Assembly: GCA_020047755.1 (NCBI GenBank)
Contig: JAIFNL010000051.1
Span: forward strand, 1 to 53,298
DNA: 53,298 nucleotides
DNA from: Bacteroidota bacterium
GTDB taxonomy: Bacteria > Bacteroidota > Bacteroidia > Bacteroidales > JAIFNL01
Reading direction: 5' to 3'
The notes beneath the pieces are model-generated. The model was not told where the DNA came from and searched no databases. It saw only the letters and a list, made by a program, of their open reading frames with translations. Both the position numbers and the translations under genes were made by a program. Shown in pieces: positions 16,958 to 26,152 of this stretch (position 1 is its first letter; every line of letters starts with the position of its first letter).

Positions 16958-19900
16958 TTAATCTATTTTCTTAATTTCGGGTTTAACTTTTTTAGTTTTA
17001 AAGGAAGTAATTTTAATTTTTTTAAAGAAATTATATTTCTTCAGTTTATCTTGTATTTTTATCCCCTCTAATAAATCTAATGTTTTTTTCAATACATTGT
17101 AATACAGCGTAACATAAAACAGTAACGTTATTATCCAAATAAGTATTGTATTAAACCAAAAAGTTTCGTAATAGTTGCCCAGAAAATGTTTTCGTGGAGC
17201 AAAAAATTGAGTTCTAAAATCAAGAGCATGATTGGGCTCAGGATCTAAGTAGATAGGATCTATTTGCTGTATAAGCTTTCCGTCGTATTCTATAATCGGA
17301 TTTTTTTCATAAATCTTTTTCACTATCTCTTGAAGCGATTCATTATGATACTTCTTACGCCTATTATCATAATAGCCTGGCTTTTTCTCTTTCAAATAAT
17401 CAATCATTCGCTCTTTCTTTTCCGATCCCTCTTTGTAAAAGAAATTATAATACGAATCTAGCTCTTTTTTTACGTAAAACCTAGCTTCCTCAATAATACT
17501 ATCGGTAACATTTTCTAAATTCAATTTGTCGATGTGCTTGAATTTCAACTCAACCCTATCGCTCTTTTTTGCAATGTATTGTTGCTCTAATACACTTATT
17601 TTTTTTGCTTCACGTATAAACTCTTTTTTCAATAAATTTAGCTTCTTATCCAAAGCTTCGCGTGCCGAGTCGTTTTTTGAAGCCAAATCTACTTCTATGT
17701 CTTCTTTTACCTCATCTATAATCGTCTCTAAGTAAGGTATATAATGCGCCAATTTAAAGTCGGCTATACTTATTTTCTTTTCTATTTCGTAATAAGTTCG
17801 TTCAAACTTGTTATCTTTATATTGTTTCACCATTAAGGCTTCATAACCCCAGCGTGCAGTCATCACTTCGGCTACTATTGGCACCTTTTCTATGCTACTA
17901 ATTGTTTTGTTCAATTTTTCAAAACTAAACATCGCACCACCCAAAGCCAATTGAGGAATTATTAGCAAAGGTATTAAAATATAGATAGTTACAGCAGAGT
18001 TAAAAGTAGAAGAAATATTCAAACCCATCATATTGGCACCCGCCGAAATAGAAAACAAAATAAGCCAATATTCAAAATACATTTCTTCCACACCCAATAT
18101 CGTATTGCCTACCAAAACAAACAACAAGGCTTGTACTGCTGAAAGCCCAAAAAGGATAATCACTTTTGAAATCAAATAGCTCGAACGGCTTAAATTCAAA
18201 AATGCTTCACGTTTTAATATTTTTCTATCCTTAAAAATTTCTTCTGCACTAACAGTAAGCCCAATAAACAAAGCAACTACCACACTCATAAATATATAAG
18301 GCGGTATATTCACATTTTCTCTAAAAACATAAACCTCCGAATTAGGGTCGGCAATATACCTTATAATATACGAAAGGATAAAACCTAGCAATGGAGATTC
18401 TATCAAATTGATTGCAATATACTGCTTGTTGCTAATTTTTGAAAGCCAATCACGCTTCAAATATATTTTCAACTGCTTGAACCACGTTGGGATATCAAGA
18501 GTACTAACGGGCTTTTCCTTAACTATTTCAACAGGTTCGAGTGAAATTTTTTGGTGGAAATGATCTTCCCAATGCTTAGGACTAACCTTTCGGCTATCCG
18601 TATAATTACCAAATTCATCTACTACTTTTGCCTCTACAATATCAAAAATAGATTCAGGGTTTACATTACCGCAAACAGGACATTCGCCTGATACATTATT
18701 TATTTGATTATCAATTTCTTTGAAATACAAAATTGCCTCAACAGGGTTTCCATAGTAAACCATATAACCACCCGTATCGAGAATCATCATTTTGTCGAAC
18801 ATTTTATAAATCTCCGACGATGGCTGATGAATTACTACAAAAATAAGCTTACCTTTTAGGGTTAGCTCTCTGAGTAAGTCCATTACATTTTCCGAGTCGC
18901 GCGAAGACAAGCCTGAAGTTGGTTCATCGACAAACAAAATGGCGGGTTCTCTAATGAGTTCAAGTGCTATATTTAGTCTTTTGCGCTGTCCACCACTAAT
19001 AAGCTTATTCAAGGGCGAGCCTACTTTTAAATCTTTTCTTTCAAAAAGACCCAAATTTTTCAAAACCGTATTAACCAACTGGATTATCTCCTGCTCTGGC
19101 TTTTTGTTGAAGCACTGCTTAGCATTGAAATACAAATTTTCAAAAACAGTCAATTCTTCTATCAAAAGGTCATCTTGAGGAATGTAACCTATCAAACCTT
19201 CTATCTCTTCTTTATTATGATGAAGATCTATCCCATTAATCAAAACGCGCCCTGACGTAGGAGTAGAAATACCTGATAATGAGTTTAGCATAGTTGTTTT
19301 TCCAGCACCGCTAGCTCCCATTATCCCAATCAATTTACCATGTGTTTCGGAGAACGAAATATTTCGCAAACCCAAATCACCATTCGGAAATTGAAATGAA
19401 ATACTTTCTACCGAAAAAGAAAGCTTTGCAATGATTGAATCCGATAAAAACTTTGCAACTACATCACTATAATAAATTGGTTTTCCTTTAGGAATTCTAA
19501 TAGTGCTACCATTGGCAAATAGATAAATACTTTTATTATTTATTATCTGTCCGTTTAAGTTAACCGCTTCTGCACCTGTGTATTTTAGGAAAAATAACTC
19601 AACCGCTTTTATGTGTAAAATAAAAATATTTCCGTTGAGCGATTCTGTATGTACTTTTTTACAATGCTCCGATTCAATATTTACTTCACTTACAATCAAA
19701 ATATTTGTAAAATCGACCTTGCTCGGTTCATTTTCGATAACAAAAGTCTCAATACTTACAAACTCTTCTTTCGTAATATTAAATACCTCAGCTACTGTGT
19801 TGATGATAGCCATTCGTTGTTCCGAAAATTTCCTTTCGGTATTTATTAACTCAAATAAACGAGTTAATACAACAACTTTTTGTTTTTGGTTAAGATTTTT

Positions 19901-20179
19901 ATTTATTTTTTTGCACAATCCCAGAATTCGCACAGAGTCTTTTACCGAAGTACGCTTTGGTTTTTTATCCTCTTCCGATTCTGTTTCTAAAAGTTTACCT
20001 TCTGCATTTAAACCAGCTTTTTCATAAAACAAATTCAAGTACTCAGTAACAGCCTCGTCGCCCAATTGTTGCGTCAAGAATGTTTTAACATACTTAATCT
20101 CATTTTGTTCAACTCCTTCATCTTGTTTTACAATTATAGCAAATAATTGCATCAAGGCTTTTAATATCTCTTCACTCAT
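16958..20179 (-). CDS. ABC-2 type exporter: fused ATPase and permease with TerB-like N-terminus
   Basis: The 1073-residue product has, in order: a TerB-like helical N-terminus (ALMQLFAIIVKQDEGVEQNE), a degenerate FHA-like stretch around residues 180-250, an ABCG-type ATPase, a linker with CPVCGNVNPE near residue 500, and an ABC-2 permease with about six spans plus a coiled-coil insert before the last span. The ATPase has Walker A GASGAGKTT (about 293), signature SGGQRKRLN (about 396), Walker B FVDEPTSGLSS and H-loop IHQPSSE. It is therefore a membrane half-transporter that probably dimerises; the substrate is unknown. A paralogue with the same architecture is at 37447-40551, which also supports this start. 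It lies 134 nt after siaC, with two palindromes between, and before three exported-protein genes. Confidence 0.9.
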   Translation of the reverse strand: MSEEILKALMQLFAIIVKQDEGVEQNEIKYVKTFLTQQLGDEAVTEYLNLFYEKAGLNAEGKLLETESEEDKKPKRTSVKDSVRILGLCKKINKNLNQKQKVVVLTRLFELINTERKFSEQRMAIINTVAEVFNITKEEFVSIETFVIENEPSKVDFTNILIVSEVNIESEHCKKVHTESLNGNIFILHIKAVELFFLKYTGAEAVNLNGQIINNKSIYLFANGSTIRIPKGKPIYYSDVVAKFLSDSIIAKLSFSVESISFQFPNGDLGLRNISFSETHGKLIGIMGASGAGKTTMLNSLSGISTPTSGRVLINGIDLHHNKEEIEGLIGYIPQDDLLIEELTVFENLYFNAKQCFNKKPEQEIIQLVNTVLKNLGLFERKDLKVGSPLNKLISGGQRKRLNIALELIREPAILFVDEPTSGLSSRDSENVMDLLRELTLKGKLIFVVIHQPSSEIYKMFDKMMILDTGGYMVYYGNPVEAILYFKEIDNQINNVSGECPVCGNVNPESIFDIVEAKVVDEFGNYTDSRKVSPKHWEDHFHQKISLEPVEIVKEKPVSTLDIPTWFKQLKIYLKRDWLSKISNKQYIAINLIESPLLGFILSYIIRYIADPNSEVYVFRENVNIPPYIFMSVVVALFIGLTVSAEEIFKDRKILKREAFLNLSRSSYLISKVIILFGLSAVQALLFVLVGNTILGVEEMYFEYWLILFSISAGANMMGLNISSTFNSAVTIYILIPLLIIPQLALGGAMFSFEKLNKTISSIEKVPIVAEVMTARWGYEALMVKQYKDNKFERTYYEIEKKISIADFKLAHYIPYLETIIDEVKEDIEVDLASKNDSAREALDKKLNLLKKEFIREAKKISVLEQQYIAKKSDRVELKFKHIDKLNLENVTDSIIEEARFYVKKELDSYYNFFYKEGSEKKERMIDYLKEKKPGYYDNRRKKYHNESLQEIVKKIYEKNPIIEYDGKLIQQIDPIYLDPEPNHALDFRTQFFAPRKHFLGNYYETFWFNTILIWIITLLFYVTLYYNVLKKTLDLLEGIKIQDKLKKYNFFKKIKITSFKTKKVKPEIKKID

Positions 20180-20246
20180 TTTTTATGTTTCAGATAAAGG
20201 AGTTAATTTTAAACTGGCATAAGCCCGAATTGTCCATAAACACTAT

Positions 20247-20291
20247 TATAAGCAGTTGCTTATAGTTGATTCTATAAAGTATCTACTTTAT
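20247..20291. promoter_or_regulatory. Twin palindromes between siaC and the ABC transporter gene
   Basis: Two perfect dyads stand side by side: TATAAGCA-gt-TGCTTATA at 20247-20264 and ATAAAGTA-tc-TACTTTAT at 20274-20291, each 8 bp + 2 + 8 bp. Neither is followed by a U-run on the minus strand, so they look more like protein-binding operators or RNA processing hairpins than terminators. They lie 68 nt before the ABC gene start. No known binding motif was recognised. Confidence 0.5.
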
Positions 20292-20313
20292 TGCTTGCTT
20301 GTAAACAATAAAC

Positions 20314-20697
20314 TTAGTCCAAACTATAGCTGATTTGTTCAAATGGAACATCTACAATGTCTGCATACTCTTCGCCTGCTTCTTCCATATCTTCATCATC
20401 ATCTGGATAATGCCATCTTACCAATACCTCATTACCTTCGTCAGACAAGTCTTCGAGTTTAAGTAGTATATCGAGCAATAATTTTGATGAAGCAGTATTA
20501 AAATACACAAGTTTAAAATCCAGTATCGTCTTTTCGTTTGGACTTTGGGCATATTCATCGAGCCATTCTAAAACGGGTTCGTAGAAAGAAGCCACATCTT
20601 CAGGCAAAGACCTTCCGGATATTTCCATTATATTATTTTCAGCATCTAGTATTATAGTGGGCGTATCGTCTGAGCCTTTAATTTTTATTACTTGCAT
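20314..20697 (-). CDS. siaC: SiaC family regulatory phosphoprotein (DUF1987)
   Basis: The 127-residue product fits the SiaC/DUF1987 family: a short N-terminal region GSDDTPTIILDAENN, then ISGRSLPEDV, and the core ILDFKLVYFNTASSKLLLDIL. In Pseudomonas aeruginosa SiaC, Thr68 is phosphorylated by SiaB and dephosphorylated by SiaA; here a Thr at position 68 lies in the equivalent YFNTASS segment. In that system unphosphorylated SiaC activates a diguanylate cyclase (SiaD). No GGDEF gene is present in this window, so the target here must differ or lie elsewhere. The gene follows siaB after 15 nt. Confidence 0.93.
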   Translation of the reverse strand: MQVIKIKGSDDTPTIILDAENNIMEISGRSLPEDVASFYEPVLEWLDEYAQSPNEKTILDFKLVYFNTASSKLLLDILLKLEDLSDEGNEVLVRWHYPDDDEDMEEAGEEYADIVDVPFEQISYSLD

Positions 20698-20712
20698 AAT
20701 TATGTTTGTTTT

Positions 20713-21288
20713 TTATTTTCGTGAAATACTTGATGTTAATACAAAAAATGATTCATCTTTGTCTACTGTAAGGAAATGATACTCTAATGGGCGTCCAGTC
20801 TTTTTTGCAATATCTATAAAACCTAAACCCGCACCGCCTTTTTCAGAAAGCCTACCTTCCCGAATTTGCTGTTTATAAAGCTTTTTCAAGCCTTCTTTGT
20901 CTAAGTTATTGATATTCTCAAGCATATAACGCAATCCATCAATTTTCTCCGTAGGAATTGTATTGCCCGTTGTTACCAAATATTCCGATTCTCCTTTGCT
21001 AATCATGAAAATACCCTTGCCTTCTTTTTCGGCGCTGGCAGTTTCTGGTTGGCTGGCGTGTTTACTTATGTTTTGCAAACATTCTACCATTACATGGAAA
21101 ACCTTTTTTTGTACAGTGTTGGGTTCTTCCTCTCGAAGCATTTTTGACTCTGTAAGCGACGTAAATGCTTTAGTTATTTGATGAGTTATTTCCCCTTCGT
21201 AAACTAAATTTACGTCCTTCGATTTCATCTTTAGATAAAAATCATATACAAAATCAAGGAAGTTGTGCCTATTAACAATCTCTGCCAT
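20713..21288 (-). CDS. siaB: SiaB family protein kinase
   Basis: The 191-residue product fits the SiaB family (DUF6272), a GHKL-fold protein kinase. The N-box is VECLQNISKHA and the G-rich ATP-lid region is GGAGLGFIDIAKKTGRPLEY, as in family members. By analogy with Pseudomonas it phosphorylates SiaC on a threonine in the cytoplasm and is opposed by a SpoIIE-type phosphatase. It lies between the phosphatase gene (126 nt upstream) and siaC (15 nt downstream), which gives the phosphatase-kinase-substrate order of a partner-switching module. Confidence 0.92.
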   Translation of the reverse strand: MAEIVNRHNFLDFVYDFYLKMKSKDVNLVYEGEITHQITKAFTSLTESKMLREEEPNTVQKKVFHVMVECLQNISKHASQPETASAEKEGKGIFMISKGESEYLVTTGNTIPTEKIDGLRYMLENINNLDKEGLKKLYKQQIREGRLSEKGGAGLGFIDIAKKTGRPLEYHFLTVDKDESFFVLTSSISRK

Positions 21289-21414
21289 AATTTAGTTTTT
21301 GGGTTATGAGTAAAATCATAATGTGCTTATTAAAATAATTTTCAAATTTCTTAAATAAAATTGAATTTACCAATTTTTTTCTTAAAATCGATTCCAAAGA
21401 TACAAATATTTTTT

Positions 21415-24045
21415 TTAAAATTCAACTCCTATCATTAAAACATCGTCAATTTGTTTATAATTTCCTTGCCATTTCCTGAAATCTTTCGAAAAATGTTTCA
21501 TATACTGCGGCATTGAAAAATCCAAATTGCTTAATATCTCATCGCGTATTCTTACTACTTGATATTTTCTTCCCTTGTCGCCGCCAATTTGGTCGGGTAA
21601 TCCATCTGAGAAAAAGAATATTTTATCCGATTTTTGATATTTTATCACATGGTTTATAAATGGTTTTTCGTCTTTTTTGTTGTTCGGAATACCACCAATA
21701 GCCTTCGGGCTTCCTCTATATTGCGCTAATTCACCATCTCTAAGCAAATAAAGTGGACGATGAGCACCTGAATACTGCAACTCATTTCGCGTTCTATTTA
21801 TTTTACACAGCGCAATATCCATACCATCACGTGCATTAGCACCTTCTTGATCTTGCTTGAGCGTTGTGCGAACCTCTTCATGCAATTTATCTAGCACTTC
21901 TCCTGCAGTAAATTCTTTATCGTGATCCACAATATTGTTGAGCAAAAAATAACCAATAAACGACAAGAGTGCTCCCGGAACGCCATGTCCAGTACAATCT
22001 ACCGCTGCAATGTAAATATCATCGCCTCGTTTAAAGAACCAAGGAAAATCACCACTTACAACATCTCTTGGTTTGTAAAGAATAAACGAATTTGGCAAAT
22101 ACTCATGAATTAGCTTATTGTCTGGCAATATTGCTTTTTGGATACGCTGAGCATAATTTATACTATCGTTTATCTTTTTGTTTTTATCTATAATTTCGGC
22201 TTCTATTTTTTTCTGTTCCGTAATGTCATGTGCTACAAGCAAAACCGTTTCTAAATCCCCATCTTCGCTAAACTCAGGAATAGCATTTAATTGCATAAAC
22301 CGATGCCCCAAGTTCGATTCAAATTCAAATTCAGTCTCTGTCTTTTCGGGCTTGAAAGCTATTTTTTCAATAATTGTTTTGAAAACTCTCGAAATTGTTG
22401 CCTCCAAACCTACTTCTTCTAATGTACGTCTAATTAAATTTGACTTTTTCACACCCGTATATTCCTCCACTTGAGGGTTCACATAAAAGAACCTTCCTTC
22501 GAGGTTTATCCGAATAATCATATCAATACTATTTTCCGAAAGTGCCTGCATTTGACCACTCATTCGCTGAGCTTTTTCTGCAATTTTACGTACAGTTATA
22601 TCGCGAGTATTAAAAATAATTCCGGCAATAGCTGAATTGTTCAAAAAATTGCGCCCCGTTGATTCTAACCAAAGCGTTTCCTCGTCGTTTTTAGTATATT
22701 GATATTCAAAGGTTCGAGGAGCCTCTGGATTTTCCAGCAACTCAAAGAATATTCTTTTTGTAATATTGTTTTCCGACGTGTGAACCGTTTCAAAAGCACT
22801 TTTGCCTATAATTTCTTCAGGCGCATAACCCAAAATATTTTTTACCGAAGGGCTTTCGTACTTCACAAGCCCATTCTCATCATAAATAGAAATAACTTCA
22901 GAAGCATTTTCGAGCAACGAATGTAACCGCTTTTGCGAATTTTCTACTTCCTTTATTTGCTTTTCAAGGTTTATGTTGGTTTTTTGAAGCTCTTCCTGAG
23001 TTGCACGCATTTCTTCTGCGTTTTGCCTCAATTCTTCTTCATTTTCTTTTAACTCTTCAGTCATTATTCTAGCTTCTTTCAAAAGCTTTTCGGTCTTCGC
23101 ATTCACTTTCAAGTTAAAAACCGTTTGCGCAATGATAGTAGCTAACTCTCTCACAAACTTTATGGTAAGCTCAGGAAAATCCTCCTCAAGCGAAGCAAAC
23201 TCAACAATACCCTGCAATTTTTCATTGCTTATTAAAGGTACAATTAATATCGTTTGTGGTTTTTTATCACCCAAAATACCTGAAGTTATGGTTACATAAT
23301 CTTTCGGTATTTCCTTTCTATAAATATAATCCATTTCATAAGCACACTGACCTATAAGCCCTTGACCTATTTTAAACTCTTGGCTTATGTATTTTTTCCG
23401 ATTGTAGGCATAAGTTGCAATATTGATAATTCTATCGGTATCGTCATCGTAAATATAAAAGGCACCTTGAACAGCTTTCGTGTAATCTATGAGATTTACA
23501 GTTGTTTCGTAGGCTAAAGTATCTATATTGTTGTGCAAACGCAAGATATTGGAAATATGTTCTTTCCCTTTTGCTATCCAATTTTGCTCATTTTCTTTAT
23601 TCTCGGTAAGCTCTAGGTTCGTTTTCATGCGCAAAAGCGCTTTTCCTAGCTCATCATCTTCATCTATTTCGTCAAATTTTCGCGAAAAATCTTTTTTTCC
23701 GATTAAATTCGCAAAATTTGCATTTTTCTGAATCTTATTATTTAACTCCTCTACATCATATTTCAATTCTTTATTAACTCGTTCCGATGAAGTAGAAAGC
23801 AAATAAACGATTGCTGCTATTACAAAAGGGATTAAGTCAATTAGAAAATTCTGCATATTTTCTATATGAAATAGATAAATATCGTTTAAGGTTAGGTCGT
23901 AATTTTTAGTTAAAACTTCTAATGTCCATGATATTAATGGAAATATCAATCCCAATGCAAAGCCAAGTAAAGTTTGGCGTTTTACATAGTTCGATATCCA
24001 AAAGGAGCTCTTAATATCGGAATAGTATTTATATTTTTTTGCCAT
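21415..24045 (-). CDS. SiaA-like SpoIIE/PP2C phosphatase with GAF and PAS domains
   Basis: The 876-residue product begins with two membrane spans (about residues 25-45 and 65-85), then a linker helix, a GAF domain (about 170-320, GQGLIGQCAYE), a Glu-rich coiled coil (about 325-380), two PAS domains (about 380-490 and 500-620) and a C-terminal SpoIIE/PP2C phosphatase. The phosphatase keeps the metal-binding motifs: SGDFPWFF (about 668), DCTGHGVPGALL (about 685), DGMDIAL (about 741), FFSDGLPDQIGG (about 811) and DDVLMIGV. It is an inner-membrane sensor that should dephosphorylate the SiaC protein encoded downstream. Unlike Pseudomonas SiaA, which has HAMP input, this one senses through GAF and PAS domains. 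A promoter candidate lies at 24269-24301. Confidence 0.92.
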   Translation of the reverse strand: MAKKYKYYSDIKSSFWISNYVKRQTLLGFALGLIFPLISWTLEVLTKNYDLTLNDIYLFHIENMQNFLIDLIPFVIAAIVYLLSTSSERVNKELKYDVEELNNKIQKNANFANLIGKKDFSRKFDEIDEDDELGKALLRMKTNLELTENKENEQNWIAKGKEHISNILRLHNNIDTLAYETTVNLIDYTKAVQGAFYIYDDDTDRIINIATYAYNRKKYISQEFKIGQGLIGQCAYEMDYIYRKEIPKDYVTITSGILGDKKPQTILIVPLISNEKLQGIVEFASLEEDFPELTIKFVRELATIIAQTVFNLKVNAKTEKLLKEARIMTEELKENEEELRQNAEEMRATQEELQKTNINLEKQIKEVENSQKRLHSLLENASEVISIYDENGLVKYESPSVKNILGYAPEEIIGKSAFETVHTSENNITKRIFFELLENPEAPRTFEYQYTKNDEETLWLESTGRNFLNNSAIAGIIFNTRDITVRKIAEKAQRMSGQMQALSENSIDMIIRINLEGRFFYVNPQVEEYTGVKKSNLIRRTLEEVGLEATISRVFKTIIEKIAFKPEKTETEFEFESNLGHRFMQLNAIPEFSEDGDLETVLLVAHDITEQKKIEAEIIDKNKKINDSINYAQRIQKAILPDNKLIHEYLPNSFILYKPRDVVSGDFPWFFKRGDDIYIAAVDCTGHGVPGALLSFIGYFLLNNIVDHDKEFTAGEVLDKLHEEVRTTLKQDQEGANARDGMDIALCKINRTRNELQYSGAHRPLYLLRDGELAQYRGSPKAIGGIPNNKKDEKPFINHVIKYQKSDKIFFFSDGLPDQIGGDKGRKYQVVRIRDEILSNLDFSMPQYMKHFSKDFRKWQGNYKQIDDVLMIGVEF

Positions 24046-24988
24046 TTATATATAAAAATATATAACTTGAGTTTCTTAAAATAATGATGAAAGTACACTT
24101 ATTTTTTGATTTAACAAAATTTTAATGTTATAAAAATAAATATTAAATCTTTATTTTCAAAATTTAAAAGTCATTTTTTTTTAAAACCTTTGATTTTCAG
24201 TTAGTAAAACATTAAAAAAATCTATTATATTTTTTTTATGATTTATTTTTTGTTTTGAAACGAACGCCCAAATTTACAAAAAAAAATATTTTTTATACAA
24301 ATTTTTATCTTTTTTGGAATTTTTTTTTTATCTATTCTGTAAAGTAATAGATAATTAAATGATAATTAAAATTTTACAGTTTAATTTTTTCTTTTTTTTT
24401 GTAATTTTTTTTTTTGAAAATTCAAATTATTTTGAAAATTTGAATTTCTGCAAGTTTAAAACTTCTTTTACTTCTTTGCAAAAAAAAATAAATAAATATT
24501 GTTTTTTTGAAAGATAAAAAAGAAATGAAATAGTTTATTTACTTACGTATTTTGAAACGCAAAAATCTGATTATAAATTACTTATTATCAATGCTTTTAA
24601 TATTTATTTCCTAAATATTATTTATCTTTACTCAATTTTTACTTTCTTTTATTTTCTTTTAAAATGTATTTTAGATATTTTCATTATTGCCTTGAACAGT
24701 TATGTTTGTTAAATTTCGCAAGATAGTAATCAGAATTCATATTTTTAGCTTTTTTTAGCTAAAAAACAAGAAGATATAATTTTGGAAAATTACTACAATT
24801 AAAAATAGGAAAGTAATTTTATTGTTTCTATATTTGTGATAACTAGTGAAACCTAATTAATTGTATATTTTGCTTTGCCAAGTGCTTAAAAACAAGCAAG
24901 TAGCAAAAGGTTTGCTCAAAAATAAAATAACTCTGTTGCTTAAAAATATTTCATTTTTTCAAAAAAAAGAGTTTAATCAATTTTTCAA
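24046..24988. other. Very AT-rich divergent intergenic region
   Basis: This 943-nt stretch separates the divergent phosphatase and aminotransferase genes and contains no plausible gene on either strand. It has long A and T tracts, a siaA promoter candidate at 24269-24301, a plus-strand TATATTTG (-7-like) at 24829-24836 without a good -33 partner, and a 16-nt perfect palindrome TTTTTTAGCTAAAAAA at 24751-24766 that can also pair with TTTTTAGCT at 24742-24750. A small RNA cannot be excluded from sequence alone. Confidence 0.55.
24269..24301 (-). promoter_or_regulatory. Candidate Bacteroidetes promoter for the Sia operon
   Basis: On the minus strand TTTG (24298-24301) is followed after 21 nt by TAAATTTG (24269-24276), matching the -33 and -7 boxes of Bacteroidetes promoters. 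It lies about 225 nt before the phosphatase start, which would leave a long 5' leader. The AT-rich background makes chance matches possible. Confidence 0.4.
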
Positions 24989-26086
24989 ATGGAAATAATT
25001 AAAAGTGGTGCCCGTTTTTCGTCAATTGTAGATATCGGTATTCGATTGAAACAAAAATCAATCGAAACAAATTCTCTATTTTTGGCTGCTCACCGAGGAA
25101 TCAATGCCGTTACTACTATCGATTTGTCGCAAGTAATTAAGCGTATTGACTTTAACTCGCCCGAAATTCAAAATTACCCGCCCATCGAAGGGTTTGGGTA
25201 TTTAAAAAAAGCAATTAATCAATATTACTTTGAAAATCAAGCAAATAATGAAAATATTTTTGCAACTATTGGCAGCGCTTTATCGTTAGATTTGGTTTTT
25301 TCTATTTTAGATATCAATGAAGTTTTGTTACCCGAGTTTTATTGGGGTGCTTATGTTAACATCTTGAAAATAAATAAAAAAGAATTTTCAACCTACCCCG
25401 ATTTTGATTTCTTAATACAAAATGCTAAATATTTACAAAAAAAAGCAATTATAATCTGCGAACCCAACAATCCACTAGGCTCTTCCGAAACCGATGATGC
25501 TATTTTTCAAGTAATTGAAGTTTTAAATAAAAAAGGAATTACCGTAATTCTCGATAGCCCATATCGACGAGTTTTTAAATCCGATACTCGTTTTTACACG
25601 CAAATGCTTAATTTTAAAAATGTAATAATTCTCGAAAGTTTTAGTAAATGCTTGGGATTGAGTGGACAACGTATTGGCTTTCTGCATTGTTCCGATGCTG
25701 AATTTAATCAAGAATTTAGAATTAGACTTTTGTACGCTACCAATGGAGTAAATGCTTTTGCCCAGAAACTTATTTTTGAATTACTGACTTCGGTGGAAGG
25801 AAAAAAAGCCGTTAATGACTTTTTAGAAATTACAAATAAAGGAATTATTCGGAATATTGATTTTTTGCATCACAAAAAACTTTTGCCTGATATTTTTTAT
25901 GCCAAATCAAAACCTGTGGGGATTTTTGCCGTTGTAAATAAATCGCAAGAATTTTTGTTTCAAAACAACATTGGTGCCGTAAATTTAAGTTTCTTCAGCA
26001 AAGACAAAGAAAAATACCAACAATTTTCGCGCGTTTGTGTTTCACTCAAACCTGATGAGTTTGAACATTTTTTTAGTAAATTATAA
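24989..26086 (+). CDS. PLP-dependent aminotransferase, class I/II
   Basis: The 365-residue product has the full fold-type I aminotransferase signature at textbook spacing: N161 in EPNNPLG, D189 and Y192 in LDSPYRR, K220 (Schiff-base lysine) and R228 in SFSKCLGLSGQRIG. It is somewhat shorter than the usual 390 residues. The substrate cannot be told; the sequence is not close to a named AspC or HisC that I recognise. It is a single-gene unit: a long AT-rich region lies upstream and a strong bidirectional terminator (26092-26133) follows 5 nt after the stop. Confidence 0.88.
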   Translation: MEIIKSGARFSSIVDIGIRLKQKSIETNSLFLAAHRGINAVTTIDLSQVIKRIDFNSPEIQNYPPIEGFGYLKKAINQYYFENQANNENIFATIGSALSLDLVFSILDINEVLLPEFYWGAYVNILKINKKEFSTYPDFDFLIQNAKYLQKKAIIICEPNNPLGSSETDDAIFQVIEVLNKKGITVILDSPYRRVFKSDTRFYTQMLNFKNVIILESFSKCLGLSGQRIGFLHCSDAEFNQEFRIRLLYATNGVNAFAQKLIFELLTSVEGKKAVNDFLEITNKGIIRNIDFLHHKKLLPDIFYAKSKPVGIFAVVNKSQEFLFQNNIGAVNLSFFSKDKEKYQQFSRVCVSLKPDEFEHFFSKL

Positions 26087-26091
26087 TCCAA

Positions 26092-26133
26092 AAAAAGTTA
26101 AAAAAAGAAAAATATTTCTTTTTTTAACTTTTT
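26092..26133. terminator. Bidirectional rho-independent terminator
   Basis: A perfect 19-bp inverted repeat (26092-26110 with 26115-26133, core GTTAAAAAAAG / CTTTTTTTAAC) with a 4-nt loop lies between the convergent aminotransferase and OmpA-family genes. A and T runs flank the arms, so it should act on both strands. Confidence 0.85.
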
Positions 26134-26152
26134 ATTTTTCTATATTTTTACT

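Noticed and set aside
19578-20027. Plus-strand frame of 149 codons opposite the ABC exporter gene
   Set aside because: It is antisense to a conserved N-terminal region shared with the paralogue and shows no protein features of its own.
20247-20291. Terminator between siaC and the ABC gene
   Set aside because: The hairpins lack a following T run on the transcribed strand.
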